Counted from the first letter of the stretch, positions 30,908 to 40,121 are shown. The stretch: DNA of 64,000 nucleotides from Streptomyces lavendulae subsp. lavendulae (GCF_002803845.1 NZ_CP024985.1:5343501-5407500), one strand, 5' to 3'. A program made the numbers and translations. The notes: a model not told the origin generated them from the letters alone.

Positions 30908-31843
30908 TTACTCCTTGTGGGAGAGGGCGCGGACGGTACGGGAGGGGCTGGGACGGCCCAGCTGTTCGGCCATCCACACGCTCGTGGCGGTGAGGGCGGC
31001 CAGGTCGACCCCGGTCTCGATGCCGAGGCCGTCGAGCATCCACACCAGGTCCTCGGTGGCGAGGTTGCCGGTGGCGCTCTTCGCGTACGGGCAGCCGCCG
31101 AGGCCGCCCGCGGAGGCGTCGACGGTGGTCACCCCGTGCCGGAGCGCGGCGAGGGTGTTGGACAGCGCCTGGCCGTAGGTGTCGTGGAAGTGCACGCCGA
31201 TCCGGTCGGTCGTGACGCCTTCGTCGTTGAGGCTGCTCAGCAGGGCCCGGACGTGGCCGGGGGTGGCGACGCCGATGGTGTCGCCGAGGCTGAGCTCGTC
31301 GCAGCCGAGGTCGAGCAGGGCCTTGGCGACCCGGACCACCTGGTGGACCGGGACCGGGCCCTCCCAGGGGTCGCCGAAGCACATGGAGAGGTAGCCGCGC
31401 ACGTGCGCCCCGCCCTCCTTGGCGCGGGCCACGACGGGCTCGAACATGGCGAGGGACTCGGCGACGGTCCGGTTCAGGTTGCGCGAGGCGAAGGTCTCGG
31501 TCGCCGAGCCGAACACGGCGATGCGGTCCGCGCCGAGTGCCAGCGCGCGGTCCAGGCCGCGCTCGTTGGGGACGAGGACCGGGAGGTGGACCCCCGTCAG
31601 CCCCTTCAGCTGCGGGAACAGCTCCTCGGCGTCCGCCAGCTGGGGCACCCACTTCGGGTGCACGAAGCTGGTCGCCTCGACGGTCGTCAGACCGGCGGCG
31701 GCGAGGCGGCGGACGAACTCGGCCTTGACGGCGGTGGGTACGGCCGTCTTCTCGTTCTGGAGCCCGTCACGGGCGCCGACCTCGTGGATGCGGACCCGGG
31801 CCGGCAGCCCGGGGTCCGGGACGGTCATGGGCAGCCCGTTCAC
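30908..31843 (-). CDS. hmgL: Hydroxymethylglutaryl-CoA lyase
   Basis: 311 aa. It splits HMG-CoA into acetoacetate and acetyl-CoA, the last leucine-catabolic step. TIM-barrel motifs: RIHEVGARDGLQNEK (metal and catalytic Arg/Asp), GVHFHDTYGQALSN (metal His pair), and the flexible loop DASAGGLGGCPYAKSATGNL with its catalytic Cys. The GTG at 31843 overlaps the stop of the upstream subunit by GTGA and has GGAGGAGG upstream. Confidence 0.96.
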   Translation of the reverse strand: MNGLPMTVPDPGLPARVRIHEVGARDGLQNEKTAVPTAVKAEFVRRLAAAGLTTVEATSFVHPKWVPQLADAEELFPQLKGLTGVHLPVLVPNERGLDRALALGADRIAVFGSATETFASRNLNRTVAESLAMFEPVVARAKEGGAHVRGYLSMCFGDPWEGPVPVHQVVRVAKALLDLGCDELSLGDTIGVATPGHVRALLSSLNDEGVTTDRIGVHFHDTYGQALSNTLAALRHGVTTVDASAGGLGGCPYAKSATGNLATEDLVWMLDGLGIETGVDLAALTATSVWMAEQLGRPSPSRTVRALSHKE

Positions 31844-33858
31844 CGGTCCCCCTCCTCCTCGTCCGGGGTGACCACGGCCAGGACCTGGTCCATGGCGACG
31901 GTGGTCCCCGGGGTGACGTCGAGTTCGGTGACGGTGCCGGCGTGCGGGGCGGAGATGACGTGCTCCATCTTCATCGCCTCGACGACCAGCAGGCTCTGGC
32001 CCGCCGCCACCTTGTCTCCGACGGCCACCTTGACGACGGTGACGGTGCCGGGCATCGGCGCGGCGAGGGTGTCGGCGCCGGTCCGGCCGGCCCCGCCGAG
32101 CAGGGCGGCGACGGGGTCGTGCCGCTGCACGTGCCAGGCGTCGCCGTCACGGCCCAGCCAGGTCCCCTCCGGGGAGGCGGCGTGGCTGAACCGGTGCGTG
32201 ACGCCGTCGAGTTCGACGGTGACGAGGTCGCCGGTGCGGGCCACGATCCGGCCCGTGGCGGACACGGAGGCGCCGTCGCCGTCCGGGGCGAGCAGCAGCT
32301 CCGTACCGGAGCCGGACGGGCGGGTGCGGACCTCCACCGGGTCCCGGCCGGGGAGGCGCACGTGGTGCACCGTCCACGCCGGGGTCCCGCCCAGCCGCCA
32401 GCCGTCGGCGGCGTCGAACGGGTCGGCCCAGCCCCGCGTCCGGGCGGGCCGGTCCGCGGCCAGCAGCGCGGCCGCCGCGTACACCTCGGCCGGGACCCCC
32501 TCCGGGAGCAGGGCCTGCAGGTCGCGTTCGACCAGACCCGTGTCCAGGTCACCGCTGACCACGTCCGGGTGGGCCAGGAGCCTGCGCAGGAAGCCGGTGT
32601 TGGTCTGGACGCCCAGGATCACGGTGTCGGCCAGGGCCGCCCGCAGGGACCGCAGGGCCGAGGCCCGGTCGGGTCCGTACGCGATGACCTTCGACAGCAT
32701 CGGGTCGTACGTGGAGCCGGTGTCCACGCCGGCCGTCAGCCCGGAGTCGGTGCGCACCGCCCCGCCCTGCGGCTCCGACAGGGCCAGGACCGTACCGCCG
32801 GACGGCAGGAAGCCGCGCGCCGGGTCCTCGGCGCAGACGCGGGCCTCGACGGCGTGCCCGGTCAGCCGCACGTCCTGCTGCCCGAACCCCAGGGGAGCCC
32901 CGGCCGCCACCCGCAGCTGCTGTTCCACCAGGTCCAGGCCCGTGATCAGCTCGGTCACCGGGTGTTCGACCTGGAGGCGGGTGTTCATCTCCATGAAGTA
33001 GTACGAGGAGGGGTCCCCGCCCGGCACGATGAACTCCACGGTGCCCGCGCCGACGTACCCGCAGCTGCGGGCCGCCTCCACGGCCGCCGCGCCCATCGCC
33101 GCGCGGACCTCCTCGTCGAGCAGGACCGAGGGAGCCTCCTCGATGACCTTCTGGTGGCGCCGCTGGAGGGAGCACTCGCGCTCGCCGAGGTGGACCACGT
33201 TGCCGTGCGCGTCCGCCAGCACCTGGATCTCGATGTGCCGGGGCCGGTCCACCCACCGCTCCACGAGCAGGGTGTCGTCGCCGAAGGAGGACTTCGCCTC
33301 GCGGCGGGCCGCCGCGATCTCCTCGGCCAGCACGGCCGCGTCGCGGACCAGCCGCATGCCCTTGCCGCCGCCGCCCGCCGAGGGCTTCAGCAGGACGGGC
33401 ATGCCGATCTCCTCGGCCGCGGAGACCAGCTCGGCGTCGGTGAGGCCGCTCCCTGAGGAGCCGGGGACCACGGGCACGCCCGCCGCCTTCACCGTCTCCT
33501 TGGCCCGGATCTTGTCGCCCATCAGCGAGATGGCGCTCGCGGGCGGGCCGATGAAGGCCAGCCCGGCGTCGGCGCAGGCCCGTGCGAAGCCGGCGTTCTC
33601 CGCGAGGAAGCCGTAGCCGGGGTGGACGGCCTCGGCGCCGGTGCGGCGGGCGGCGTCGAGGAGCCGCTCCACCGACAGGTAGCTCTCGGCGGCGGCCGCC
33701 GGGCCGATCCGGACGGCCGTGTCGGCCTCCCGCACGTGCCGGGCGTCCGCGTCGGCGTCGCTGAAGACGGCCACGGAGCGGATGCCGAGCTGCCGCAGCG
33801 TGCGGATGACCCGTACCGCGATCTCGCCCCGGTTCGCGACCAGAACAGTGCTGAACAT
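31840..33858 (-). CDS. mccA: Acyl-CoA carboxylase alpha subunit (biotin carboxylase + biotin carrier), methylcrotonyl-CoA type
   Basis: 672 aa. N-terminal biotin carboxylase (VLVANRGEIAVRVIRTLRQL, ATP-grasp GGGGKGMRLV, EMNTRLQVEHPVTE) and a C-terminal biotinyl domain with the target lysine in VEAMKMEHV. ATG 33858 starts MFSTVLVANRG, with AGGA upstream. It is flanked by the carboxyltransferase gene and HMG-CoA lyase, so 3-methylcrotonyl-CoA is the most likely acyl substrate; propionyl-CoA or others cannot be excluded. Confidence 0.92.
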   Translation of the reverse strand: MFSTVLVANRGEIAVRVIRTLRQLGIRSVAVFSDADADARHVREADTAVRIGPAAAAESYLSVERLLDAARRTGAEAVHPGYGFLAENAGFARACADAGLAFIGPPASAISLMGDKIRAKETVKAAGVPVVPGSSGSGLTDAELVSAAEEIGMPVLLKPSAGGGGKGMRLVRDAAVLAEEIAAARREAKSSFGDDTLLVERWVDRPRHIEIQVLADAHGNVVHLGERECSLQRRHQKVIEEAPSVLLDEEVRAAMGAAAVEAARSCGYVGAGTVEFIVPGGDPSSYYFMEMNTRLQVEHPVTELITGLDLVEQQLRVAAGAPLGFGQQDVRLTGHAVEARVCAEDPARGFLPSGGTVLALSEPQGGAVRTDSGLTAGVDTGSTYDPMLSKVIAYGPDRASALRSLRAALADTVILGVQTNTGFLRRLLAHPDVVSGDLDTGLVERDLQALLPEGVPAEVYAAAALLAADRPARTRGWADPFDAADGWRLGGTPAWTVHHVRLPGRDPVEVRTRPSGSGTELLLAPDGDGASVSATGRIVARTGDLVTVELDGVTHRFSHAASPEGTWLGRDGDAWHVQRHDPVAALLGGAGRTGADTLAAPMPGTVTVVKVAVGDKVAAGQSLLVVEAMKMEHVISAPHAGTVTELDVTPGTTVAMDQVLAVVTPDEEEGDR

Positions 33859-33884
33859 CGAAGAGGTCCTCACGTCACATCACG

Positions 33885-35501
33885 TCACATACGGAAGATG
33901 CCGAAAGCGGGGTCGCCCAGCGGGGCGTTCGCGCACGCGGTCAGGGCCAGTCCCAGCACCTGCCGGGTCTCCATCGGGTCGATGACCCCGTCGTCCCACA
34001 GCCGGGCGGTGGCGTAGTAGGCGTTGCCCTGCTCCTCGTACTGGGCGCGGACCGGGGCCTTGAAGGCCTCTTCGTCCTCGGCGGGCCACTCCTGGCCCGC
34101 GCCCTCGATCTGGTCGCGCTTGACGGTGGCCAGGACGGAGGCGGCCTGCTCCCCGCCCATCACGGAGATCTTGGCGTTGGGCCACATCCACAGGAAGCGG
34201 GGGCTGTAGGCCCGGCCGCACATCGAGTAGTTGCCCGCTCCGTAGCTGCCGCCGACGACCACCGTGAGCTTGGGGACCCGGGCGCAGGCCACGGCCGTGA
34301 CCATCTTGGCACCGTGCTTGGCGATGCCGCCCGCCTCGTAGTCCCGGCCGACCATGAAGCCGGAGATGTTCTGGAGGAAGAGGAGGGGGATGCCGCGCTG
34401 GTCGCACAGCTCGATGAAGTGGGCGCCCTTCTGCGCGGACTCGGAGAAGAGGATGCCGTTGTTGGCGATGATCCCGACCGGGTGGCCGTGGATCCGGGCG
34501 AAGCCGGTGACCAGGGTCTGCCCGAACTCGGACTTGAACTCCTGGAAGCGGGAGCCGTCGACGATCCGGGCGATGACCTCGCGGGCGTCGTAGGGGGTCC
34601 GGGAGTCCACGGGGACCGCGCCGTAGAGCCCGTACGGGTCGACCTTGGGCTCCTCGGGCTCCTCGACCGACCAGGGCAGGGCCCCGCGGTCGGGCAGGGT
34701 CGCCACGATGTTCCGTACGATCCGCAGCGCGTGCGCGTCGTCCTCGGCGAGGTGGTCGGTCACCCCGGAGACGCGGGAGTGGACCTCGCCGCCGCCCAGT
34801 TCCTCGGCCGTGACGACCTCGCCGGTGGCGGCCTTCACCAGCGGCGGGCCGCCCAGGAAGATCGTGCCCTGGCCGCGCACGATGACGGCCTCGTCGCTCA
34901 TCGCGGGGACGTACGCGCCGCCGGCCGTGCAGGAGCCGAGGACGGCGGCGATCTGCGGGATGCCGGCCCCCGACATGCGGGCCTGGTTGTAGAAGATGCG
35001 GCCGAAGTGCTCGCGGTCGGGGAAGACCTCGTCCTGCATGGGCAGGAAGGCGCCGCCGGAGTCGACCAGGTAGAGGCAGGGGAGACGGTTCTCCAGGGCC
35101 ACTTCCTGGGCCCGCAGGTGCTTCTTGACGGTCATCGGGTAGTACGTGCCGCCCTTGACGGTGGCGTCGTTGGCGACGATCACGCACTCGCGGCCGCTGA
35201 CCCGGCCGATGCCCGCGATCACGCCGGCGGCCGGCGCCGCGCCCCCGTACATCCCCTCGGCGGCCAGCGGGGCCAGCTCCAGGAAGGGGGACCCGGGGTC
35301 CAGGAGGGCGTCCACGCGGTCGCGGGGAAGCAGCTTCCCGCGGGCGGTGTGGCGGGCGCGGGCCTTCTCCCCGCCGCCGAGCCGGGCCGCGTCGAGCCGG
35401 GCGCGGAGGCCCTCGGCGAGCTCGCGGTGGGCGGCCTCATTGGTCCGCCAGGCCTCGGACGCCGGGTCCGCGGCGCTCGTCAGCACTGGTGCCTGCTGCA
35501 T
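33885..35501 (-). CDS. mccB: Acyl-CoA carboxylase carboxyltransferase subunit, methylcrotonyl-CoA type
   Basis: 538 aa. N- and C-terminal crotonase-like carboxyltransferase halves: CLYLVDSGGAFLPMQDEVFP, GSCTAGGAYVPAMSDEAVIV, and PLLFLQNISGFMVGRDYEAG, then GGSYGAGNYSMCGRAYSPRF. These sequences are typical of methylcrotonyl-CoA carboxylase beta. It is the first gene of the operon. A 10-bp perfect duplication (CACGTCACAT twice, 33871-33890) covers its stop codon. Confidence 0.95.
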   Translation of the reverse strand: MQQAPVLTSAADPASEAWRTNEAAHRELAEGLRARLDAARLGGGEKARARHTARGKLLPRDRVDALLDPGSPFLELAPLAAEGMYGGAAPAAGVIAGIGRVSGRECVIVANDATVKGGTYYPMTVKKHLRAQEVALENRLPCLYLVDSGGAFLPMQDEVFPDREHFGRIFYNQARMSGAGIPQIAAVLGSCTAGGAYVPAMSDEAVIVRGQGTIFLGGPPLVKAATGEVVTAEELGGGEVHSRVSGVTDHLAEDDAHALRIVRNIVATLPDRGALPWSVEEPEEPKVDPYGLYGAVPVDSRTPYDAREVIARIVDGSRFQEFKSEFGQTLVTGFARIHGHPVGIIANNGILFSESAQKGAHFIELCDQRGIPLLFLQNISGFMVGRDYEAGGIAKHGAKMVTAVACARVPKLTVVVGGSYGAGNYSMCGRAYSPRFLWMWPNAKISVMGGEQAASVLATVKRDQIEGAGQEWPAEDEEAFKAPVRAQYEEQGNAYYATARLWDDGVIDPMETRQVLGLALTACANAPLGDPAFGIFRM

Positions 35502-35532
35502 CGGTCGAGCTCCCTTGCTCGGTGCACGCTTT

Positions 35533-35578
35533 GTTAATGACCGTTAACGCGTATGCGCCCAGGTTAACGAGCGCTAAC
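35533..35578. promoter_or_regulatory. Two TetR-type operators in the mccB/TetR divergent promoter
   Basis: GTTAATGACCGTTAAC (35533-35548) and GTTAACGAGCGCTAAC (35563-35578) are 16-bp inverted repeats sharing GTTAA/TTAAC-type ends, with centres exactly 30 bp apart. They sit between the carboxylase operon and the TetR gene and are AT-rich against the background. Binding by the adjacent TetR protein, released by an acyl-CoA, is inferred. Confidence 0.7.
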
Positions 35579-35601
35579 GGCCCTGTCTAGAATGGATTCC
35601 C

Positions 35602-36180
35602 ATGAGCACCAGAGCCGCCGCCCCCACCCGTCGCGAGCAGATCCTCCGTGAGGCCGCTCGGCTCTTCGCGGAGCGCGGGTTCCACGGCGTGGGCGTGGAC
35701 GAGATAGGGGCCGCGGTCGGCATCAGCGGCCCCGGTCTGTACCGCCACTTCGCCGGCAAGGACGCCATGCTCGCCGAGCTGCTGGTCGGCATCAGCGAGC
35801 GGCTGCTGACGGGCGGGCGGCGGCGGGTCGAGGAGGCCGGAGGCAACCCGCGTGAGGTGCTGACCTCCCTCGTCGAGGGCCACATCGACTTCGCGCTGGA
35901 CGACCGGGCGCTGATCACCCTCCACGACCGGGAGCTGGACCGGCTGCGCGAGGCGGACCGCAAGCTGGTGCGCCAGCTCCAGCGCCAGTACGTGGAACTG
36001 TGGGTCGCCGTCGTACGGGAGCTGCACCCCGAGGTCGGCGAGACGGAGGTGCGGGTCTGCGTGCATGCCGTCTTCGGGCTGCTGAACTCCACCCCGCATC
36101 TGGCGGTCCTCGGCCGGGACGCGACCGAGTCCCTGCTGCGCAGGCTCGCCGACGGGGCCTTCGGGGCGCTGTCGGGATGA
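35602..36180 (+). CDS. TetR-family regulator of leucine/acyl-CoA catabolism (predicted)
   Basis: 192 aa. N-terminal TetR helix-turn-helix (RREQILREAARLFAERGFHG, IGAAVGISGPGLYRHFAGKD) and a variable ligand domain rich in charged helices (HDRELDRLREADRKLVRQLQ). ATG 35602. Divergence from the carboxylase operon over two paired palindromes supports it as local repressor. Ligand unknown; a branched acyl-CoA is likely. Confidence 0.93.
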   Translation: MSTRAAAPTRREQILREAARLFAERGFHGVGVDEIGAAVGISGPGLYRHFAGKDAMLAELLVGISERLLTGGRRRVEEAGGNPREVLTSLVEGHIDFALDDRALITLHDRELDRLREADRKLVRQLQRQYVELWVAVVRELHPEVGETEVRVCVHAVFGLLNSTPHLAVLGRDATESLLRRLADGAFGALSG

Positions 36181-36245
36181 GGCGGACGCTGCGGCGGCCG
36201 GGGCGGAACGGACGGCTCCGGCCCGGCGGCGGCAGAATGGGCCGC

Positions 36246-37040
36246 ATGCCGATAGAGACGCCCGTACCCAGCCGCGCCGAACTCGTCGAACACCTGGTCC
36301 GTACGCGGATCGCGGGGGAGGTGGCGACCCCGCGCGAGAACAACCTGAGCCACTACCGCAAGCTCGCCAACGGCGACCGCCACTACTGGCTGGGCCTGGA
36401 GCTCGGCGACCGCTGGACGGACGAACAGGACGTCCTGGCCGTCATGGCGGAGCGGTGCGGGGTCGTCGACGATCCCGGTCACCGCTCCGGCCAGGACACC
36501 ATCGACCCGGAGCTGACGGTCGCGGGCCTGGACCGGCTGGCCGCCCGGCTGCGCAAGGCCGCCTCGGACCGCCAGCGCGTGCTGCTGGCCACCGGACACC
36601 CGGGCGGGCTGCTCGACGTCCACCGCGCCACCGCCGACGCCCTGCGCGCCGCGGGCTGCGAGATCGTCCGGATCCCGCAGGGGCTGACCGCCGACGAGGG
36701 GTCGGTGTGGCAGTTCGCGGACATCGCGGTGCTGGAGCGCGGGGCCACGCTGTGGCACACCCACTCCCCGGCGCCGATGGCCGCGATCCTGGACGGCCTC
36801 GCGGCCGAGGGCCGCCCGCAGCCGGACCTGGTCGTCGCCGACCACGGCTGGGCGGGCTGCGCGGCGCAGCGCGGGCTCGACGCCGTCGGGTACGCGGACT
36901 GCAACGACCCGGCGCTCTTCCTCGGCGAGGCGGAGGGCACCCTCCAGGTGGCGGTCCCGCTGGACGACCACGTCCGCGACCCCCGCTACTACGACCCGAT
37001 GGTCGCCTACCTCCTCGCGACGGCCGGCCTCACCGCCTGA
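36246..37040 (+). CDS. Putative phosphatase, function uncertain
   Basis: 264 aa. Streptomyces orthologues are, as I recall, annotated phosphatase, but I see no standard phosphatase motif. Distinct segments: ENNLSHYRKLANGDRHYWLG, RVLLATGHPGGLLDVHRA, LERGATLWHTHSPAPMAAIL and VVADHGWAGCAAQRGLDAVG; the repeated His/Asp-rich turns could bind metal. A Rossmann-like alternation is plausible. ATG 36246 is preferred over 36237 in the same frame, but no clear ribosome site decides. It follows the TetR gene by 65 bp. Confidence 0.6.
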   Translation: MPIETPVPSRAELVEHLVRTRIAGEVATPRENNLSHYRKLANGDRHYWLGLELGDRWTDEQDVLAVMAERCGVVDDPGHRSGQDTIDPELTVAGLDRLAARLRKAASDRQRVLLATGHPGGLLDVHRATADALRAAGCEIVRIPQGLTADEGSVWQFADIAVLERGATLWHTHSPAPMAAILDGLAAEGRPQPDLVVADHGWAGCAAQRGLDAVGYADCNDPALFLGEAEGTLQVAVPLDDHVRDPRYYDPMVAYLLATAGLTA

Positions 37041-37060
37041 CTCCGCCGCCACCCGGCCGG

Positions 37061-37948
37061 TCAGGGGCCGGCCGGGCCCGTCCGGCCTGGCCCCGGCCCC
37101 GGCGTCGGTCCCGGCGTCGGGTCCAGGTAGACGTGGCGGATCTCCGGGAAGCGCTCGCGGAGCTGGTCCTCGGCGTCCTCGCAGGCCGCCGCCACCTGGC
37201 GGGCCGACGCCAGGTCATGGAAGTCGACCTTCGCGGCGACCATCACCTCGTCCGGGCCCCGCACCAGGGTCGTCAGCTCCAGCACCCCCTCGATGTGCGG
37301 CACCGTCAGCAGTTCCTCGCGGACCTCGGCCCGCATCCCGGCGGGCAGCGGGCGCCCGGTCAGGTACCGCGCGTGCGAGCGACCCAGCTCCAGGGCCACC
37401 GCCACCAGCAGGGCCCCGATCAGCAGCGAGGCCACGCCGTCGTAGACCCCGGACCCCGTCAGCCGCGCCCCCAGCAGGCCGCCCGCCGCCAGCACGAGCC
37501 CGATCGGCGCGGCGGCGCGCTGCGGTGGGACGGCCTTCGTCCGGCGCCGCGCCACCAGCAGCGAGCGGCCCTCCAGCAGGAAGGCGACGGCGAGGACGGC
37601 GTAGGAGAGCGTCGGGTCGCCCGGCTCCTCCCCCTGGACCAGGGTGCGGACGCCGTCGCAGAACGCGAAGACCGCGCCGCCGGCGAAGGCCGCGACCGAG
37701 GCCAGCAGTGCCCGGACCCGGCGCTCGGGCCCGTACTGCGGCGGACGCCCCTCGCCGGCCGGCCGGGCGCCGGGCCCGGGGGAGGGCGGCGGAAGCAGCT
37801 CCGCCACCGCGTCGGCCACCGAGTGCGCGGCTTCGGAGAACATCGCGCCGGACCCGCTCACGACCCCGCCGACGGCCTTGGCCACCGCGATCCCGAGGTG
37901 GGTGACGGTGGCGGTGACGGCGCCGCCGCTCTCGGATTTTTCGGACAT
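37061..37948 (-). CDS. Cation diffusion facilitator (CDF) family transporter
   Basis: 295 aa. The N-terminal TM2 metal motif HSVAD and the TM5 motif DGVAS correspond to the HxxxD/DxxxS-type site of CDF zinc/manganese/iron exporters. About six hydrophobic segments are present, with a long Pro/Gly-rich loop (LLPPPSPGPGARPAGEGRPP) after TM2. The cytoplasmic C-terminal ferredoxin-like domain follows (VREELLTVPHIEGVLELTTL, DEVMVAAKVDFHD). ATG 37948. The metal is uncertain. Confidence 0.85.
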   Translation of the reverse strand: MSEKSESGGAVTATVTHLGIAVAKAVGGVVSGSGAMFSEAAHSVADAVAELLPPPSPGPGARPAGEGRPPQYGPERRVRALLASVAAFAGGAVFAFCDGVRTLVQGEEPGDPTLSYAVLAVAFLLEGRSLLVARRRTKAVPPQRAAAPIGLVLAAGGLLGARLTGSGVYDGVASLLIGALLVAVALELGRSHARYLTGRPLPAGMRAEVREELLTVPHIEGVLELTTLVRGPDEVMVAAKVDFHDLASARQVAAACEDAEDQLRERFPEIRHVYLDPTPGPTPGPGPGRTGPAGP

Positions 37949-38009
37949 GTGGTGACGTTATGTCCGCGACGGGGGCCGGACGGTCAGTGACACCCGCCCC
38001 GCGCGCTCG

Positions 38010-38888
38010 TCAGGCCCGCGGTACGCGGACGACGCCCTCCTGGATGACGGTCACCGCGAGGCGGCCGTCCTGGGTCCAGATGCGGGCCTGCCCCAGGCCC
38101 CGGCCCGCGGCGGCCGAGGGGGACTCCTGGTCGTACAGGAGCCACTCGTCGGCGCGGAAGGGCCGGTGGAACCACATGGCGTGGTCCAGCGAGGCGCCGA
38201 CCACGTCGCCGACCGCCCAGCCGCCCCGGCCGTGCGCGAGCAGCACCGAGTCCAGCAGGGTCATGTCGGAGACGTACGTGGCCAGGCAGGTGTGCAGGAG
38301 CGGATCGGCCCCCTCCAGCTTTCCGGCCGTACGGAACCACACCTGGGAGCGGGGCTCGACCGGTTCGCCGACGCTGCCCCACGGCGGGGTCGTCGCGTAC
38401 CGCAGGTCCACGGCGGCCCGCGCGTCGATCAGCCGCTCCACCGTTCCCGGGTCCCGGAAGGTCTCCCGGTACGCGGGCAGGGACTCCTCCGCGGTCGCCA
38501 GGGTCTCCGGATCCGGGGCGGAGGGCATGACGGCCTGGTGGTCGAGGCCCTCCTCGTACGTCTGGAACGACGCCGAGAGGTGGAAGATCGGCTGCCCGTG
38601 CTGGACGGCGACGACCCGGCGGGTGGTGAAGGAGCGCCCGTCGCGGATCCGGTCCACGGAGTAGACGATGGGCGCGCCGGGGTCACCGGCGCGCAGGAAG
38701 TACGAGTGCAGCGAGTGCGCCGTGCGGTCCTCGGGGACGGTCCGCCCGGCCGCGACCAGGGCCTGGGCCGCGACCTGGCCGCCGAAGACGCGCGGTACCA
38801 GCGCCGAACGGCTGGTACCGCGGAAGATGTTCTCCTCGATCCGCTCAAGGTCGAGCAGATCGAGGAGCGTCGTCAGTGCCTCGTTCAT
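38010..38888 (-). CDS. tesB: Acyl-CoA thioesterase II (TesB)
   Basis: 292 aa double-hotdog thioesterase. FGGQVAAQALVAAGRTVPED and SLHSYFLRAGDP are the N-terminal hotdog hallmarks; LDHAMWFHRPFRADEWLLYD and GLGQARIWTQDGRLAVTVIQ are the second. It hydrolyses medium- and long-chain acyl-CoA. It is co-directional with the acyl-CoA dehydrogenase at 38908 (19 bp apart), so it is probably in one fatty-acid-related operon. Confidence 0.95.
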   Translation of the reverse strand: MNEALTTLLDLLDLERIEENIFRGTSRSALVPRVFGGQVAAQALVAAGRTVPEDRTAHSLHSYFLRAGDPGAPIVYSVDRIRDGRSFTTRRVVAVQHGQPIFHLSASFQTYEEGLDHQAVMPSAPDPETLATAEESLPAYRETFRDPGTVERLIDARAAVDLRYATTPPWGSVGEPVEPRSQVWFRTAGKLEGADPLLHTCLATYVSDMTLLDSVLLAHGRGGWAVGDVVGASLDHAMWFHRPFRADEWLLYDQESPSAAAGRGLGQARIWTQDGRLAVTVIQEGVVRVPRA

Positions 38889-38907
38889 GGGGGGAAGCGT
38901 AAGTCGC

Positions 38908-40065
38908 TCACAGACCCATCGACTTGGCGATGATGGACTTCATGACCTCGCTGGTGCCGCCGTAGATGCGGTTCACGCGGTTGTCGGCGTACAGGCGGGC
39001 GATCGGGTACTCGTTCATGTAGCCGTATCCGCCGTGCAGCTGGAGGCACTTGTCGATGACGCGGTGCGCGACCTCGGTGCAGAACAGCTTCGCGGAGGCG
39101 GCCTCGGCGGCGGTCAGTTCACCGGCGTCCAGGGCCTCCAGGGCGCGGTCGGCGACCGCCTCGGCGGCGTCCACCTCGGCCTGGCAGGAGGCCAGTTCGA
39201 ACTTGGTGTTCTGGAAGTGCGCGACCGGCTTGCCGAAGACCGTGCGGTCGGTCACGTACTGCTGGGCGAACCGGACGGCGGCCTTGGCCTGCGCGTACGC
39301 GCCGAAGGCGATGCCCCAGCGCTCGGAGGGCAGGTTCGCACCGAGGTAGTAGAAGCCCTTGTTCTCCTCGCCGAGCAGGTCCTCGACCGGCACCTTCACG
39401 TCGACGAACGCCAGCTCGGCGGTGTCGGAGGTGCGCAGGCCCAGCTTGTCCAGCTTGCGGCCGATGGAGTAGCCCTCGGACTTGGTGTCCACGGCGAAGA
39501 GGGAGATGCCGAAGCGGCGGTCCTGCTCGCCCGGGGCGGAGGTGCGGGCGCAGACGATCACGCGGTCGGCGTGGACGCCACCGGTGATGAAGGTCTTGGA
39601 GCCGTTGAGGACGTAGTGCGTGCCGTCCTCGGAGAGCTTGGCGGTGGTCTTCATGCCCGCGACGTCGGAGCCGGTGCCCGGCTCGGTCATCGCGAGGGCC
39701 CACATCTCCTCGCCGGAGACGAACTTCGGCAGGTAGCGCTTCTTCTGCTCGTCGGTGGCGAGCATCTTGATGTAGGGCAGGGCGAGCAGCACGTGCACGC
39801 CGGAGCCGCCGAAGTTCACACCGGCGCGCGAGGTCTCCTCGTACAGGACGGCCTCGAACTTGTGGGTGTCCAGGCCCGCGCCGCCGAACTCCTCGGGGAC
39901 GTTGATCCCGAAGACGCCCAGCTCACCGAGCTTGTAGTAGAAGTCGCGCGGGGCCTGGCCGGCCTGGAACCACTCGTCGTAGACGGGGACGACCTCGGCC
40001 TCGATGAAGGCGCGGATGGTCTCGCGGAACGCCTCGTGGTCCTCGTCGAAAACGGTACGGCGCAC
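38908..40065 (-). CDS. Acyl-CoA dehydrogenase
   Basis: 385 aa. Typical FAD acyl-CoA dehydrogenase with AMTEPGTGSDVAGMKTTA, KTFITGGVHADRVIV, and QLHGGYGYMNEYPIARLYAD, then IYGGTSEVMKSIIAKSMG. The catalytic Glu is likely in RIYGGTSEVMK (YxGTxEV). GTG at 40065 follows GGGAG. A TetR-like palindrome at 40106 lies in its promoter. The chain-length substrate is unknown. Confidence 0.93.
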   Translation of the reverse strand: MRRTVFDEDHEAFRETIRAFIEAEVVPVYDEWFQAGQAPRDFYYKLGELGVFGINVPEEFGGAGLDTHKFEAVLYEETSRAGVNFGGSGVHVLLALPYIKMLATDEQKKRYLPKFVSGEEMWALAMTEPGTGSDVAGMKTTAKLSEDGTHYVLNGSKTFITGGVHADRVIVCARTSAPGEQDRRFGISLFAVDTKSEGYSIGRKLDKLGLRTSDTAELAFVDVKVPVEDLLGEENKGFYYLGANLPSERWGIAFGAYAQAKAAVRFAQQYVTDRTVFGKPVAHFQNTKFELASCQAEVDAAEAVADRALEALDAGELTAAEAASAKLFCTEVAHRVIDKCLQLHGGYGYMNEYPIARLYADNRVNRIYGGTSEVMKSIIAKSMGL

Positions 40066-40105
40066 GGCCGGGCTCCCTTCGGTCGCGGCGGTCCGCCGCC
40101 GTCAG

Positions 40106-40121
40106 CTAAGCGCTTGCTCAG
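40106..40121. promoter_or_regulatory. Candidate TetR-type operator upstream of the acyl-CoA dehydrogenase
   Basis: CTAAGCGCTTGCTCAG is an inverted repeat of form CT-AGC-N4-GCT-AG, 41 bp upstream of the GTG start, in an AT-richer segment (AGATTAAGTTA). It resembles operators of TetR repressors of fatty-acid or steroid degradation. No regulator gene adjoins it. Confidence 0.5.
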
